Positions 22,161-35,738 of a stretch of 64,000 bases of DNA are shown one piece after another. This stretch comes from Archegozetes longisetosus (Eukaryota > Arthropoda > Arachnida > Sarcoptiformes > Trhypochthoniidae), in the NCBI GenBank assembly GCA_018873245.2, contig JAEMBT020000005.1, forward strand, positions 1,562,001-1,626,000. The letters are read 5' to 3'. The position numbers and the translations under genes were made by a program. How positions within the stretch are numbered: the first letter of the stretch is position 1; every line of letters starts with the position of its first letter. The notes under the pieces were generated by a model. The model saw only the letters and a program-made list of their open reading frames with translations, was not told where the DNA came from and searched no databases.

Positions 22161-24428
22161 TCACACTTTTTCAGTGTATTGCGAACAATTGATTGCAGGC
22201 GCAGAAATCAGCTTATTTGATGGTTTTTCTGTCATTTCAGATACATTGTTACCATTATTCAAGTTGGTGATAGCGTTGGATGATCGCGAAGAATTGGTAT
22301 AATTGCCATTAGTTGTAGTCTGAATAGTGTTAGTTATAGTAGAAGAAGAGTTATGGATTTCCTGACTGAAATGAGCATGTAATGATGGCAATGATGCCGC
22401 TGCAGCACAAGTCGCTGCCATGCCCGGGGGTAATGGAACACCTGATTGATTCATGTAAACTATTATTCTTCTTAGTTCTTCTAACGCGTTCGCCTGAGAT
22501 AATAAACATTCAAATTAAGCGGTAGTTCAACAAGACTTCACTTATTCTATTAATACGACTATTCAAATGCAATCAAATAACTTATAACTCAAACAGCAGA
22601 TCCAATAATGCAAATTTCTTCAAGTTTTCATTTGTTCTTTAATTACAACTGAAAAGCTAACTTCGAATCATTCATTTGACTTTTTACATTAAAACAGTTT
22701 CTATGTAAGCTCATCTAAACAGACTAGATTTGAAGATGAAGATTAGTTAGTTTTATAACTTCATCTTTAGTAAGCAATGGAAAGAAGAATGTGTCCCAAC
22801 GAGTGAGTTTTAAATTGACTTAGCTTATTTCAAATGATGAACTTTACAGTTAAGCTTGAATATTGGGGTTTGATCTTTTATTTAGGCAATACATTCAAGT
22901 TACCATTCATTATTTAAGAGAATAGTCTCAAAGTTATATAAATTTTCATAGTTAATTGCCCAACCATTCAGATAAGTTGGAAAATTGAAATAGCAATAGG
23001 GTCCTAGATAATAAGTTAAAAGTTCAAAGTTTATCATTTAATCTTGTTTTTGAAAACATTAGTGATAAGTTGTGACGAGAGTTGTCACATCAGTGATAAG
23101 TTGATTTGCCTGCAATGCGAACGGGCCGGCAGTAAAGCATCATTACAGGCAAATCATTTAAAACTTGAAACTTCATATATTGCAGTTCATAAAAAGCTTT
23201 TATATAGTGCTACTAAACTAAAGTTAGCTAAGAGCTCATTATTCTGTTACGGATCTAGACATTTATCTATATGGATAAACTTTCAAATGGATTTCAAATG
23301 GATTTCAAATGGACTTTCGGTTACTCATCTAACTTAACATAAATAGTTCGATTTAAGTGCAAAATTGATTAGGATTCCAAACGCGATTGCATAAAAAGTC
23401 AATAATACTATACCTGCATTAAGATGTAATTCTTAGCGAGCAGTAATGTGGCGATTTTTGATAATTTTCTGACTGATGGCGAGTGAGCGTATGGAATGAC
23501 TGAACGCAATTCGTCGAGTGCATCGTTTAGGTCATGCATACGGCGACGTTCTCTTGCATTTATATTAAGCCTCGCGTGCTATCAAATCAGTTTAATTCAA
23601 AATTAATTTAAGGCATAAATTTGATTAACTCGCATATAACTGAAATCAAAGTAATTAGAAGCGAAACGTTATAAATGGATTACTTATGAATAGAGTTTAA
23701 TCAGTATTGAAGTTAATTATTGTGAAGAACTTGAGAAGTTGACTGATTGAGTTGAAAGAAAGGGTTGTAAAACGAATCAACTGCTTAATACTTACAACTT
23801 TTCCGATCCTATGCTTCTTCTGGGTTGGACTACAACTGTTTTTATTGCCATTAATTAAATTGTTTTCCTGCTCTTTAGGGGCGAACGAAGGACTGCATTC
23901 CAATGGTTTGGATCCAAAATGAGTTGACGCCTGTATTGTTCTCTTCAAAGTAAATAATTTATTATCTTCAGGAGCAGAGGTGATGCTGTCTTCGGCGTGG
24001 AATTGTTCTCCGATGGAGTCTCCATCAGTACTGGGCGCCGGTGAGCCCATGTCACTCATGGCTCCGATTACATTACCGTTGATACCGTTATTACCACAAA
24101 TATTGAGCGCTGAAGCACTTTCTGGTAGAGATAATAATGAATATTGGTTATGATGATGGTGCTGATGGTGGTGGTGGTGGTGATGATCAGGAAGTCGACT
24201 TTGAAGCATAACTGCAGCACTAGCAGGATTGAGACCAAATGTCGTAGCAGCGGCTGCGACTCGTGAAGCATTTATATGCTCTGCAATGACTGATGAAACA
24301 TTAAATATGCTTGAATAAGGTCCACATTGAGGATTGTTATATTGTGACATCTGTGCTCCTGTTAGAGTACGCACCGCAGATGGGCTGAACGCGTTCGTCA
24401 ATGAATCTGCACTGATTGCTGACTCCAT
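22161..24428 (-). CDS. Oli: Olig-family bHLH transcription factor (bHLHe22/23, Drosophila Oli type)
   Basis: Three exons, 24428-23796, 23578-23414 and 22493-22161, join in phase (376 aa). The second and start of the third carry the bHLH domain: [19 protein letters not shown] (basic region and helix 1), [20 protein letters not shown] (loop and helix 2), [10 protein letters not shown] then [16 protein letters not shown]. This string is diagnostic of the Olig/Beta3 subfamily, E-box-binding repressors in neural development. The N-terminal half is Ser/Ala-rich with a histidine run (7 His, Gln, 4 His) and the C-terminal part is Asn/Thr/Ser-rich, as often in insect homologues. The first ATG after an in-frame stop is at 24428. 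Long flanks on both sides fit a developmental regulator. Confidence 0.93.
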
Positions 24429-26265
24429 CAATTGTAAGCCTGATAACTGGACCAATTCCACACTTTATTCATTTACACATTTGAGAGCTCTTTAAAAAGT
24501 TATGTGTGTTTTGACATTCACTTTCTATTCTATACTTTAGTCTTTCTCTAACTTTGGAGTGACTTTTTATCCAACACTAAAAAGGCGTAAAAATTATTCA
24601 ATAGACGAATCTAAACATTAAATACTTTCATAAGTGGCTCTAAAAGTGGTATTACTTAAAGCTATTATAGGTCTATAAAAAAGAGTGGTCTTCTCATGAT
24701 AATCAGATCTAAGAAAATTTGTGAACTTAGATTAGAGTAAGAGAATAAGTGGAGCACATCCCTCGTGATGTAGAATAATAATTTGTCATGTCATTCAGTA
24801 CACCAATCAAAGAGAGACAAGTTAGCGTAACAACCAATGGACTATTGAACATCTCTTCTCATCCCCTATTAATAGACAAGTGTCGCATGCGCGTCCCAAA
24901 TCTTTCATAACTTTCAATACAAGCCGCAAATCCCTTTGAGACTATCACCCAGTCATTCCAACGCAATAAAACAACACTAATTGAATTTGTAGTCAATAAG
25001 TAAGGCAGAAGACAACAGTGTCGAGAAAACGTTTGGATTTAAGTATAAGAACACAAAACAAGCAAAAAGTTGCTCCGCTTTTTAGTAGAGTATTGTATTG
25101 CCACTCCATATCGATCCCAAACGGTTTAATGACAGTAAGATTTAGAAAATCTTTTCTTAAGTAATCTTTTTCTGCCTCAAACTCTGTTTTCTCGAGTGAT
25201 TTGCAAAGAATTTGGTTAAGCTTTAGTCACCGAAATGGTTAAGTTTAATTCAGCTACTATAGAAAAGCTTTTGGTTGTGTATTTCTGATCAAATTGAATT
25301 GTCGGTCGAGCGACAGAGTGTATGATTTGATTTGTAAATGTATAGATATTATGGTTTATAGTTAAACTTTACACATATTACTCTTATAATATGCATGCAT
25401 TTTCTTTCACGCGTGAAGCGACAGTAACTTTGCTGAAGAGATCCACATTTTGGTGAAGAGACACACTCGTGAATGACTGAAACTGATTACGTATGTAAAT
25501 TGCAATGCGATTTGGCGTGAAGTGCATCATAGCATACGACTAACTGAACGCAATCCGATACGCTCTACAATGCGATATTTCCCACGATCACTGATCGCTC
25601 TTCTCTAATTTGACTCACATCATAACTAAATATATCTCTCGATTATGCTCTAAGAATAGCTCTTTTATTACTTTAATACAAATCAAATATCATTTCAGAC
25701 CTAAAATCAATAAACAAATCACAAGACAGTTAATACGCTATACTTGAACAGTAAATAACAATATAAACGATGTGTTCTCTAAGTTTAGTTCAGCAAAAGT
25801 TTGTTTTGATACAAAGCACCCAAAACAGGATTAGCACTAAAGCGGATTTGATTACAGTTTGACAATCGAATAGAGGAATTGAAAGACCGCAATAGGAAGG
25901 TTGAGATCTAGGCAATAGTCCACCTGTTAATTCTTTTCATTGGTTTTTGGTTAGATTGTGATTCCTCTTTAAAAGTTAACAGATGTGCAGCACGAGCAAG
26001 GCATAGACCATTGATTGACGAGAGCACAAGTGCTTTTGCGATTCACTATTATTTTCCATAACAATTGGAACAGGGGTTAACTTTTCAATGTGCCATTGGG
26101 GACATCCATTCCCGACTATTGACTAAACCCTCAACACATTTACCAAAAATCATTGCATCCAGACATATGGCATATTATCTACAATTTAATTATTACTTTA
26201 ATCATCATAAAAATCATAAAACATTCTATTTTTTATTAAAAATTCATTTCTATAATTCACTCAAT
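24429..26265. other. Intergenic region upstream of the bHLH gene
   Basis: No coding sequence supported. It must hold the promoter of the bHLH gene and the 3' flank of DHX34; I could not pick out a specific element. Confidence 0.4.
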
Positions 26266-29200
26266 TCAGGTTACATTGGTTTCTATGGGCTTTTCATTAG
26301 CCTTATTTTTGTGACTCAGCTTGTGTTTAAGTATTTGTGTTGATGTTAATAATAAGTTTTGCTGACATTCTGTACAAAAGTATAGAATCTTTAATGGATC
26401 GTATGTTTGCTCTGATGTTGACTCTTCCATATCTTGTGCACCGATATTATGATGACTGGCACTACTCGTAAACTGACACTTCTCCCTATGACGAACTTGT
26501 TCTAATGGTGTTGCTGCCATTTCTAAGCCACAAGTCGTACATTTCCAATCTTTCCGAGTGTATTTAAGTATCGAAAGATCCTCGTTTGAAGACAAACTAA
26601 GCCGATAAGAAATTAATGGATACTGATCATTACGAAACTATAAAATCTTAAACGTATAGATTTAGAAAATTTCTAATCTTAGCTCATTCTCCACTACTTG
26701 AAAATATTTATAGGATTTATGTTCCTTATTCTAAATATTTTGGTGCTTTTTAATCAAGTTATTGCATAGTCAGAACTGCTACAAATTCAGTGTGAATACC
26801 AGTATAGAAAACGATCATAAAATCAATAGCTATATAAGCAACGATAAAAAAAATTCTATAGCTATCCCAAATATTATTGAATAGACCTGACATAAATGCT
26901 ATTATATCTGATGACTTAATTGAAATTTTGTGCACCACAAATTTAGCTTTACTTAAAATTGTTTTTATTGAAGCAGTTCGTTTCAAAAGATGATTGTTGC
27001 GAATCAAATAGAGTTGAAGAGCTGATAAATTGAATGAGGAATATTTACCAATTATAAGTCAAATAAGATGTTATTTGTAGCCCGCCTTTGGTTGGATGAA
27101 CACTATACTCGTTTTGTTTTGCGCATTTATCGAAGAGTTGAATGCGCTTAATATCTTGTGTTATAGAAGAGGTTTGATTTGTTTTTGCGACATACAAATG
27201 TTTAGTGTCAGCGGCTAAAAGACGTCTGAGTGAATACTGTATTTCAACACCAATAAAGCTATATATGCTGTCTGCTAATTGAGTTTGCATTTTGCGCACT
27301 TCGGGACTTCGTGACGGCTTATCGTCTTTATCTTTATTTTCAAAGCATTCTAAAAGTATAAATAAAAAACGAGATGACACGCAATATTTTAACAGCGCCT
27401 TAGAACAAATGGACCAAATGGATGACATGATCGTTATTACTTTAGAAACTATGAAAGTACGACAAGTCAAAGAAGAATAGATGATTGTCTTACCATAGAA
27501 TAGTTTATGCAATAACTGTAGCCATAAATCACGGACGTGTAGAGCTTGTGATACAAACTTTTGTGAGTCCTGACTCGATGCAAAATGTAATTCCAGCCAA
27601 CCATCGCAAACAATCCTGAATGCGAAATCAATGCAGTTAAAAATGTATTTCGAGTGTGTGTATTAGAAAATGCATTATAACAATACAAAATTGATGCATT
27701 TTTCTATCTCAACACTGGATATATTATCGAAAAATAATTTTCACAACTCCTATATATTAACCTAAACTCTGGAAATAGGTTTATATTACAAAATAAGTAT
27801 CGAAAAAAAATGTTTGAAAACAATCAAAAAGAGTGAGAAGTAATAAAAATAAGAGTTCAAACCTAGTGAAATCATAGTTAGTATCGATATGGTTGGAAAC
27901 TAATAGCAGGACATGAGCCGCCGGAACACGTATGCAATTACATAAATAGGGTTTTGTTGTCTCCAACAGAGATACGTAAGCTATCAGTTGATGCTTAGAA
28001 CTTAGCGGACCGAAACTACGAAATCCTTTGATCTGTGAGGATTGAGTTAATTTAAGAAGATCTGGTTCTAATGCAAATACACTCGTCGGATGCAATACAG
28101 TAAACGGTTTATCCTTCAATACAATCAAATATAATATGAAACCATAAAAATCCAAATCCAATAACAATATATTGATTAATTGCATGAGTGATCAACTAAG
28201 TGATCGATAATAATACGAAATCTAATCAATACCTTTGTATGAAACATTTGGTCGGAATCTATTTTGTATGAGTTATGTTCGTCTGCGATAGCGATTTGTG
28301 GGTGAAGTCCACTACATAGTATTAACTTCATTAAAGTTATGTCTCTGTGCTTATACTGTCGACTCGCATCTCTCAGAGCCTATCAACGCATTAGACATTA
28401 GACACGCTATGCTTATTATTAAGAGTATTTTTAGCTAAAAATCTATATTAAATCGATTTACCTCGACTTGCTTTCGGTCATGGGATAATCGGAACTCTAC
28501 ATCTTTCACATCAATTTCATTTTCATTCTCAGATCCTGATTCCCCCTCTCCATGAATTTTAAGTAATTTACGCTTTTTAGGGGCACTTCTGTCATACTCT
28601 CTCTTCATTTTTCTGAGTTGCTTCAGCTCCCCGTGTCTACGAATACGATCAGCACTTGTTTCAAATTCATGACTTGTTTCTTCTCCAGAATCCAATAATC
28701 CCGAGTCATTCAATATATCTTTAAACTGACGCCTAAGTTTAGTCATTTCGTAAAAGCGCTGCTCCTCTAATCCTCGACGTCTGCACCACTTGCGAGAGTT
28801 TTGTTCATCAGATTTAACTTCAAGCCATTTATTGTATGCATTTAATAACGTGAATGGGTCGCCATCATTAGACTCAAGATCTCGACGCCACTCAATCGCG
28901 TCCCTATCCCGAATTGACTTATTAGTGATTGGCGACTGAACGCTTAATGCGGCCGCCAACGAGAGAATAGGGTCTGTTAAATTGAATACCGAACCAAGTA
29001 TAAGCATTTTGCCAATCGTGATGTCAACGGGCAAACGCGCCAACATTTTCCCCATTGGTGTTAATAACTCATCTTCAGTCAGTGCTGCCTGTTCTTTCAG
29101 ACTCTCAAGCGCTTCTTCAACACTTTTAGCCTCCGGAGGCTCTAAAAATGGGAATTTTCTCGCATCGGGCAATCCCATTGATATCATTTGTAATAACAGC

Positions 29201-32018
29201 GAATGCAAGGGAACGCGACGTATTTCTGGTGTTGAATGAGGATTGAATGCGCGAAAATCTTTTTCTGAATACAACCGATAGCAAACTCCGGGACCCGTAC
29301 GGCCAGCCCTACCCTTTCTCTGTTCAGCTGATGCCACGCTAATCCAAAATTCCTGCAACCTTTGCATTCGGCAACTCGGATCATAACTCATTTCTTTGAC
29401 TTTTCCCGAATCAACCACAAAACGGATGCCATCAATAGTGAGAGAGGTTTCGGCAATATTTGTAGAAAGTATACACTTTCTGACTCCTTCTGGAGCGATG
29501 TCAAACACTTTGTCTTGTTCTGCAATCGAGAGTGTGCTGTGGAGATATAGTATTACCCATTTCTCTGATTGTTCGGCATGGCTTTTCAATGCATCCCCGA
29601 CTGTATTGATTTCTGTCAGTCCACTCAGGAACACTAACAAATCGCCCCTTTCTGTAGACGGATATTTGTCATCAATTAATTGAAGAATACGTAAATAAGG
29701 ACCAACATCGATGCGAGATGATTTCTCAGACATCGTTAGCTTTGTATTAGATATTGGAAAATATTCCAATTGAATGGGATAGAGGCGACCTGGAACCTCA
29801 ATTACTGGACAATTGCCAAAATAAGAGCAAAACAATTCTATATTGATTGTAGCAGACATTAGAACCACTTTGAGATCTTCGCTGCGTTGATGTATCAGAC
29901 ATTTGATAACTCCCAGCAAAAAGTCACATGAAAGGTGTCTTTCGTGTACTTCATCGAGAATTATGACATTGTAGTTAGTTAAAAGAGGATCAGTTGCGAC
30001 CTGACGCAACAATAGGCCTTCAGTTAAGAATAGGATTTTAGTGTACTTTGATTTGTTCTTTTCGAATCTGATCTGATAACCGATTTGAGTCCCAAATTGA
30101 TTGCACGTTTCATAAGCAACTCGCTTACACAATGAAATGCAAGCAATTCTTCTGGGTTGAGTGCAGCAGATATTGTTATAACCAGCATGTAACAGATATT
30201 GAGGTACTTGAGTTGATTTGCCGCAACCTATAGTCATATGAATTTATTTCTAAAATGATTCTAACTAATTATAAATTAATGAGCCTATTTGGACTTCAAC
30301 CTTGTCATCTTTAAGAATGAACTTATTTTTTAACCAAAATGTTCAATTGTGAGCTTAATTTTTATTTTTGGATTTTCAATACTGCTACGGACATAGCTAG
30401 GGCTTCGGTTGGTGATCACATGACTGTCACCACTGGACGACACTCACATTTAAACTTAAAAAAAGGTTAGATTACACTGAATAATTGCTACCGCACGCTT
30501 ACTTTAACCCATAAACTATTAAATTTATTATTGAACGTCATTTGCAACAATACTAGTTTAAGGAGAGACCAACTAAAGCCATAGCAAGCACTGAAAAGTT
30601 CTTCCCCTAATAAAGGCCAGGTTAGGCCCTAATCTTGAGGTCCGAAATCGACACCAAAATATAGTTCTATCTTTCACGAAGAATAGAACTTATGTCAACG
30701 ATGTTCAATCACAGAATCCGAATACCTCAAAAGTTTGACTAATTGTTGGTTCAATTAGTGAATTTTAGCATTAGCTTGAATGACAGTTTTCAATAATATT
30801 ATAAAATGTTTCAAACTGTAAATCAATATAATGCAATTTGTAATGCTTTTTTCATATTAATCATGATTCCTCGAGCAAAGTACTGAAATTAATTAGTTAA
30901 AATCGATAAAATCAATAATTTCCCAAAACACTACCTAAAACTTTGGAGGCTTTCGGGAATCTTATTATTGAATGTCGTTGATGTGGGATTTGTTCTCCGT
31001 GAAAACAATATCCTGATATCGATTTTTAACCTGAAAATCAGCTCTTGTAAGTTCTTATGTTTAACTGAAGTTGAGGCATGAGAAACTAACCAAAACGTGT
31101 GTGTTTGGAAAAGTCGCTCTTCTATAGGACAGAGCCTGCATCAAAGTTTTTGGTCTAGTGCTCAAATATCACTTATGCTTTTGGTTATGGCGCTGATATT
31201 AGCACTCTTACTGAGTTGTGCATCTTTTAACCGATTAATAAGCTGTATTATGTTTAAAAAATTAAGTCAATGCAGGCGACAGACAAGTAATATAGGCGAA
31301 ATTTCATCGCTAGGGCTAAAGTTTTATTCTAAAGATGACTCTTGAGTCAAGTCTAACAGATATGTCAAAAATGCAAACCTGTGTCACCAGCGATTAACAC
31401 AACAGAATGTGTTTCAATAGCACTAATGATGTCATCTCTGAAGCGAGCGATCGGTAAATCCATTTGCATTTGTTTCAACTTTTCTAATGCTTTTGCTTTT
31501 TGCTTATCAATAAAGTCTAAGTAAAGAATAGCGATGTCTCGAAACTCAATCAAACGAGTTTTAGTCAAAGTATTCGTCGCATAATAGCGATCATCCAAGT
31601 CATTAATGATTGACGCCTTAGACATCATCGACGACACGTCATACCATTCATCAGGTATTTTTGTCTTGATATCAGATATTTTTTGTTTAACACTTTCATA
31701 ATACTGCTTCTCTCCTTTAGTAGTAATGGCTTTTTCTTGCATTAACTGATATTTCTTCAAGAAGATCCAAAATTCTTCGTTTTCTTTTGAGCCAATTTTC
31801 ACATTTTCACAGTCACTGAAAAACATTTTGTTTAACATATATTTATGTCTTTCGAAATTGAATATACGAATTGACTCTTCTGGTGAATAGATTTTCGAGT
31901 CTTTATTTCGATTATAACCACTTTTATCCCTATACTTATGTTTATATTTTGATGAATGAGATGACGAGGAATCGAATCGTTCGTCACTTTTAAATCGTTT
32001 TTCTCTATTCGAACTCAT
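26266..32018 (-). CDS. DHX34: DEAH/RHA-type RNA helicase DHX34
   Basis: Seven exons join in phase: 32018-31379, 30227-28462, 28379-28233, 28113-27863, 27615-27494, 27349-27049, 26596-26266, total about 1185 aa (human about 1143). A Lys/Ser-rich N-terminus is followed by the helicase core: GDTGCGKST (Walker A, split by intron 1), TQPRRIA, LDEVHERH (DEVH box), SATIN, TNIAETSLTIDG and QRKGRAGRTG. Downstream are HA2/OB-like regions with the DHX34-typical PFTVLHPTSVFA and IVCDGWLE, and a C-terminal zinc-finger-like pair (CTTCG...H...C and CTECQ...H...H). In animals DHX34 promotes nonsense-mediated mRNA decay by acting on UPF1. Intron 1 (1.15 kb) and the last intron (450 bp) hold nothing recognisable. 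Its 5' end is part of the duplicated block and a truncated copy lies at 35124-35403. Confidence 0.96.
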
Positions 32019-32356
32019 TGTTACTCATAAATCACATTAAATAACAAATATTTTAAATATTTATTGATTTGGAATTTGAATATATTGACAACAAGTAAGT
32101 GATTATTCCACGGATTAGAGTTTGTCAAAACTTTTTATTTAGATATAAGTTTTAAATGAACAGCTGTTGAGACATAAACAAAGTTTTCTAACGATAAATG
32201 ACGTCTACAAACTTAAAATGAGATTTGATTGAAACAGAAGTTCGATAGAGAGAAGAAATCATTTAAGTGTAAAAATGAAGACATCATTTATCGTTTTCCA
32301 CTTTAAATCATTGTAAGCATTGGTTTCGTTTCTTTACGATTCAATTAAAACAAATA
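32019..32356. promoter_or_regulatory. Shared head-to-head promoter region of DHX34 and neurochondrin copy 1
   Basis: Only 338 bp separate the divergent start codons. The equivalent spacer in the second unit (35404-35738) is the same length within a few bases and largely identical, including CAAAACTTTTTATTTAGATATAAG-like blocks and ATF/CRE-like half sites (TGACGTC near 32199 and TGACGTCA near 35582). A bidirectional promoter is inferred from layout, not shown. Confidence 0.5.
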
Positions 32357-33130
32357 ATGGATTTGCCAAAAGAAACCAATGAATCAAAACACTATTGTTT
32401 GGCAATCAATGCCTTAAACAAAGCGGTTTCTGATACTGAAAAATTTGGTGCACTTTTTGTTGTCACAAACCTATTGAAAGACAAACAACTGAGTTGTGAA
32501 CAATATGTAAAACTGTTTGAATCGATTGAAAGCAAGTTTTTGCTCAGATTATTGCTATCGAATGAACAAAGTGGTGAAGTTGCCGATGGATGTAAACCTT
32601 ATATCTATCAATCAATTGGTGTTTCAATCATTTCTTCGTTTTATATGACAATCAGTGACTACATCGATAACAAAACATCACTTGAATTGTTGACTTGTAT
32701 GACATCCATATTAAGACAACTTAAAGATGAAAAAAGTTTAGATGAAAGCCAAAAACAAATGCTGACCGATATTATCATTTGCTTTGAATCGTTCTTCAGT
32801 TCAAATGTAATCAATGAAATAGACAGTCAATCAAAGAATAGTTTATTTGATTGTAAATTGACAGAAATATTACTTCAAATGTATTCAAACGAATCATTTA
32901 ATGAACACAAGATTTCAATTGAAAATTTGTTATTAAAGATCGCAAACACTATTGAGTGGTCAGCATTTGATCCAAATTCATTCGATGAATTCATGATTCG
33001 AATCTCAACTGAATTCAAAGCAAGTCGAGACTAAAATAGTTATTGTTTGAGGACAAATGCAAACCATCACGTAAAATGTGAAACCAAAGACTGGATAAGT
33101 CTTAAACATTCGTTACTTAAAACTTTGTAG
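32357..33130 (+). pseudogene. NCDN: Neurochondrin copy 1, truncated
   Basis: The frame from 32357 matches intact neurochondrin (35739) for about 222 codons, then meets a stop at 33032-33034. Beyond that, short pieces of the original gene follow (equivalents of the KTKDW region and of the final LLKTL region), and about 690 bp of the middle and 3' part are missing. The central and C-terminal armadillo-like region is therefore lost. A short N-terminal protein of 225 aa could still be made, but the disordered 3' remnant argues for decay. Confidence 0.85.
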
Positions 33131-33197
33131 CAATCATTGCTAAGAAGTTTAAAAATACATTTCATTTAAAATGATTTTTTTTATAAAACATGAAACT

Positions 33198-34454
33198 TTA
33201 CAAGTTGATTTTTTGGCCTCTTACGAGTCTTGCTTTCAATTTCCATAAAGCCTGTAAAATAAGTTTGAATTATTCTAATTAGACTGAATTTAGATAATGT
33301 TCAACAAACCCTGAAGTCATTAGTTTCAGTGCCTTTCTTTTGGAATACTTCCATGATTTCTTCAGCCAATTTCTCCTGAATGGTTCCCTTTACATCAATG
33401 TATTCACATTCAGAGGCAGCGTAATGACATGATATCGCCTTGCGGAAACCTTTTGTGCGATTAATACCTGATCCATGAATTAGAATGGGATGAAAGAAAA
33501 CACAATCCCCAGCTTCCATTTCTAAATGAACTCTATCCTCATCGCCAGTCATACTTTTTATTCCATAGTAAAACTTATTAACTCCACCCTAATATTTGAT
33601 CAAATTTAGACAATTTAGTAAACACTATCAACTATTTGAACAATTAGTTACCTCCCATTCGGGGTAATCATGTTCTAAATGTTCTCCTTTATGGGTTCCA
33701 GGAATTGCCACGAGACAACCATTATCTCTATTAATGGTCTCCATTGCAGTCCAGGCACCGACAATGCGATCTGCGGGTCGGAATGGGAAGTAATGCAAGT
33801 CCTGGTGTAATGGATGTCGAGATGATTTGGTTCCCGGATCTGGAGGTTTATTGATAAGCATAGTGTGAATTGCCATTAGATTTGACCCACAAAAACCTTC
33901 GACGTAATCCAATATTGGACCGTACTTGCAATACTCAAAGAGTACATCATCACAATGTAAATCTTGCAATTTATAGACTGTGTTCTCATTTTGTTGTTCT
34001 TTAGCGACTGTCACCTCTTTCTGAACGATCAAACCTATAGGTGTCGGAACTTTTCGAGTAGCGATATCACGAAATCGGTTTCTAAATGCAATATTTCAAT
34101 TAAGGTCATGAAGATATTCAATAGATATGATTCTTACTGAAACTTTTCGATATCTTGTTTAGCCACAAGATTTCTGATGATAATATAACCATTTTCTTCA
34201 TAAAACTTTCTTTGTTCTAACATCAACTTTGAATTATTCAGTGTATACTTGAATTCATTATTCACATTATTTTCACTGCTTTCGGCCTTAATTTAAATAA
34301 AAATTAATTTTATTATGAAAACAGATAAGTCAAAAAATAATACCTTCACAGAAAAAGTTCGCGAAAGTTGAGACAATCCGTTGAGTCCAGTTTTAAATGA
34401 TCGACTATTAATTTGAATTGATTTAATTAGTTTTAAGTTAAAGTTTGCAAACAT
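33198..34454 (-). CDS. PHYH: Phytanoyl-CoA 2-hydroxylase, copy 1
   Basis: Five exons, 34454-34344, 34286-34138, 34081-33652, 33588-33310 and 33251-33198, give about 340 aa (human 338). The match to PHYH is colinear: [87 protein letters not shown], and the C-terminal exon [16 protein letters not shown]. Fe(II) ligands of this 2-oxoglutarate oxygenase are the His and Asp of HQD and the distal His of HGSG. The enzyme alpha-hydroxylates 3-methyl-branched acyl-CoAs in peroxisomes. The N-terminus is basic and hydroxylated like a transit sequence; I could not identify a clean PTS2. It is tail to tail with neurochondrin copy 1. Confidence 0.95.
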
Positions 34455-34694
34455 TTTGATCTATTTATGAATAAAATGAATTTAAATAGAATGAGTTGAA
34501 GAGAAGATCAAACTCTAAAGTACTTCTCTACAACTCAATAACGAATAGGAATATCTTATTTTGTACTAAGTATTTGAAAATAAATGTGACAGAAGGACAT
34601 AGTTATTGGATACTATCTGATATATGTTAATCTCTAAGCTTTAAGCTTATTTAAAATTTTAGTTTAATCAAAAGATGTTATTTAAAGTATTGAG

Positions 34695-34702
34695 TGACGT
34701 CA
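34695..34702. promoter_or_regulatory. Palindromic CRE/ATF-type site upstream of PHYH copy 1
   Basis: TGACGTCA lies about 240 bp upstream of the PHYH copy 1 start codon, and the same octamer stands at the same relative place upstream of copy 2 while bases around it have diverged. Binding by a CREB/ATF/bZIP factor is inferred from the consensus only. Confidence 0.4.
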
Positions 34703-34740
34703 ATTAGATGTACTACACGATCGCATAAGTTTACATAAGA

Positions 34741-35123
34741 TTAAGGACAAGCGACTAAAGCTGTAAATAAGATAAATTGAACGACGAGTTTGCTAAAATT
34801 GCAGCCAAACTAAAAAGTGACACATGTAACTTAAATGAAACTATAATCAAAGTTATTTTATAGGATTTATAACTCTATTTGTACTCTACTCACAACTTCT
34901 GTTTTAGTTCTCAATTCTTTTTCAATAGTGAATCCCAAGTCAATCACATTGAGAATTGATTTGTGGATAAGAGATAGTGATTCGTAAATGATCGGAATAA
35001 TTGACTCAAAAAGGCGGAAAAAAGTGATTATTGTGACTGTCTTGAGTCAGAGACTCCTCAATCGTGACCACAATTTCTGATGAAATTACTATAGTCTTAG
35101 TCTGAGTTCTTGCGTTAAGTTCA
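34741..35123. other. Spacer between the two duplicated units
   Basis: Sequence with no match to either unit and no coding signal that I can see. Confidence 0.4.
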
Positions 35124-35403
35124 ACTTTTCTAATGCTTTTGCTTTTTGCTTATCCAAAGATCCAAAATTCTTCATTTTCTTCTGAGCCAATTTTCAGTCA
35201 CTGAAAGACATTTTATTTAACATATATTTATGTCTTTTGAAATTGAATACACGAATTGACTCTTCTGGTGAATAGATTTTCGAGTCTTTATTTCGATTAT
35301 AACCACTTTTATCCCTATACTTATGTTTATATTTTGATGAATGAGATGACGAGGAATCGAATCGTTCGTCACTTTTAAATCGTTTTTCTCTATTCGAACT
35401 CAT
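35124..35403 (-). pseudogene. DHX34: DHX34 5' fragment
   Basis: From the ATG at 35403 this repeats the first ~69 codons of DHX34 (MSSNREKRFKSDERFDSS and on) with a few substitutions. It then loses the middle of exon 1 and ends with a short piece matching about 31474-31507. No helicase motif is present. It is the counterpart of the working DHX34 start at 32018, left over from the tandem duplication. Confidence 0.92.
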
Positions 35404-35738
35404 TGTTACTCATAAATCACATTAAATAACAAATAATCTAAACACTTATTGATTTGGATTTTGAATATATTGACAACAGGTAGATGATTATTTCATGTGT
35501 TGAAGTTTGTCAAAACTTTTTATTTAGATATAAGTTTTAAATGAACAGCTGTTGAGACATAAATAAAGTTCTCCCAATAAATGACGTCAACAAACTTAAA
35601 ATGAGATTTGATTGACAGAAATGTTCGATAGAGGAAGAAAACATTTAAATGTAAAAATGAAGACGTCATTTATCATTTTCCACTTTAAATCATTGTAAGC
35701 ATTGGTTTCGTTTCTTTACGATTCAATTAAAACAAATA

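Noticed and set aside
23044-23337. 97-codon plus-strand frame
   Set aside because: Lies within an intron of the bHLH gene, begins without a convincing start and repeats a short WISNG/DFKW unit caused by local sequence repetition.
28982-29683. Several plus-strand frames opposite DHX34
   Set aside because: Antisense shadows of the helicase core exon.
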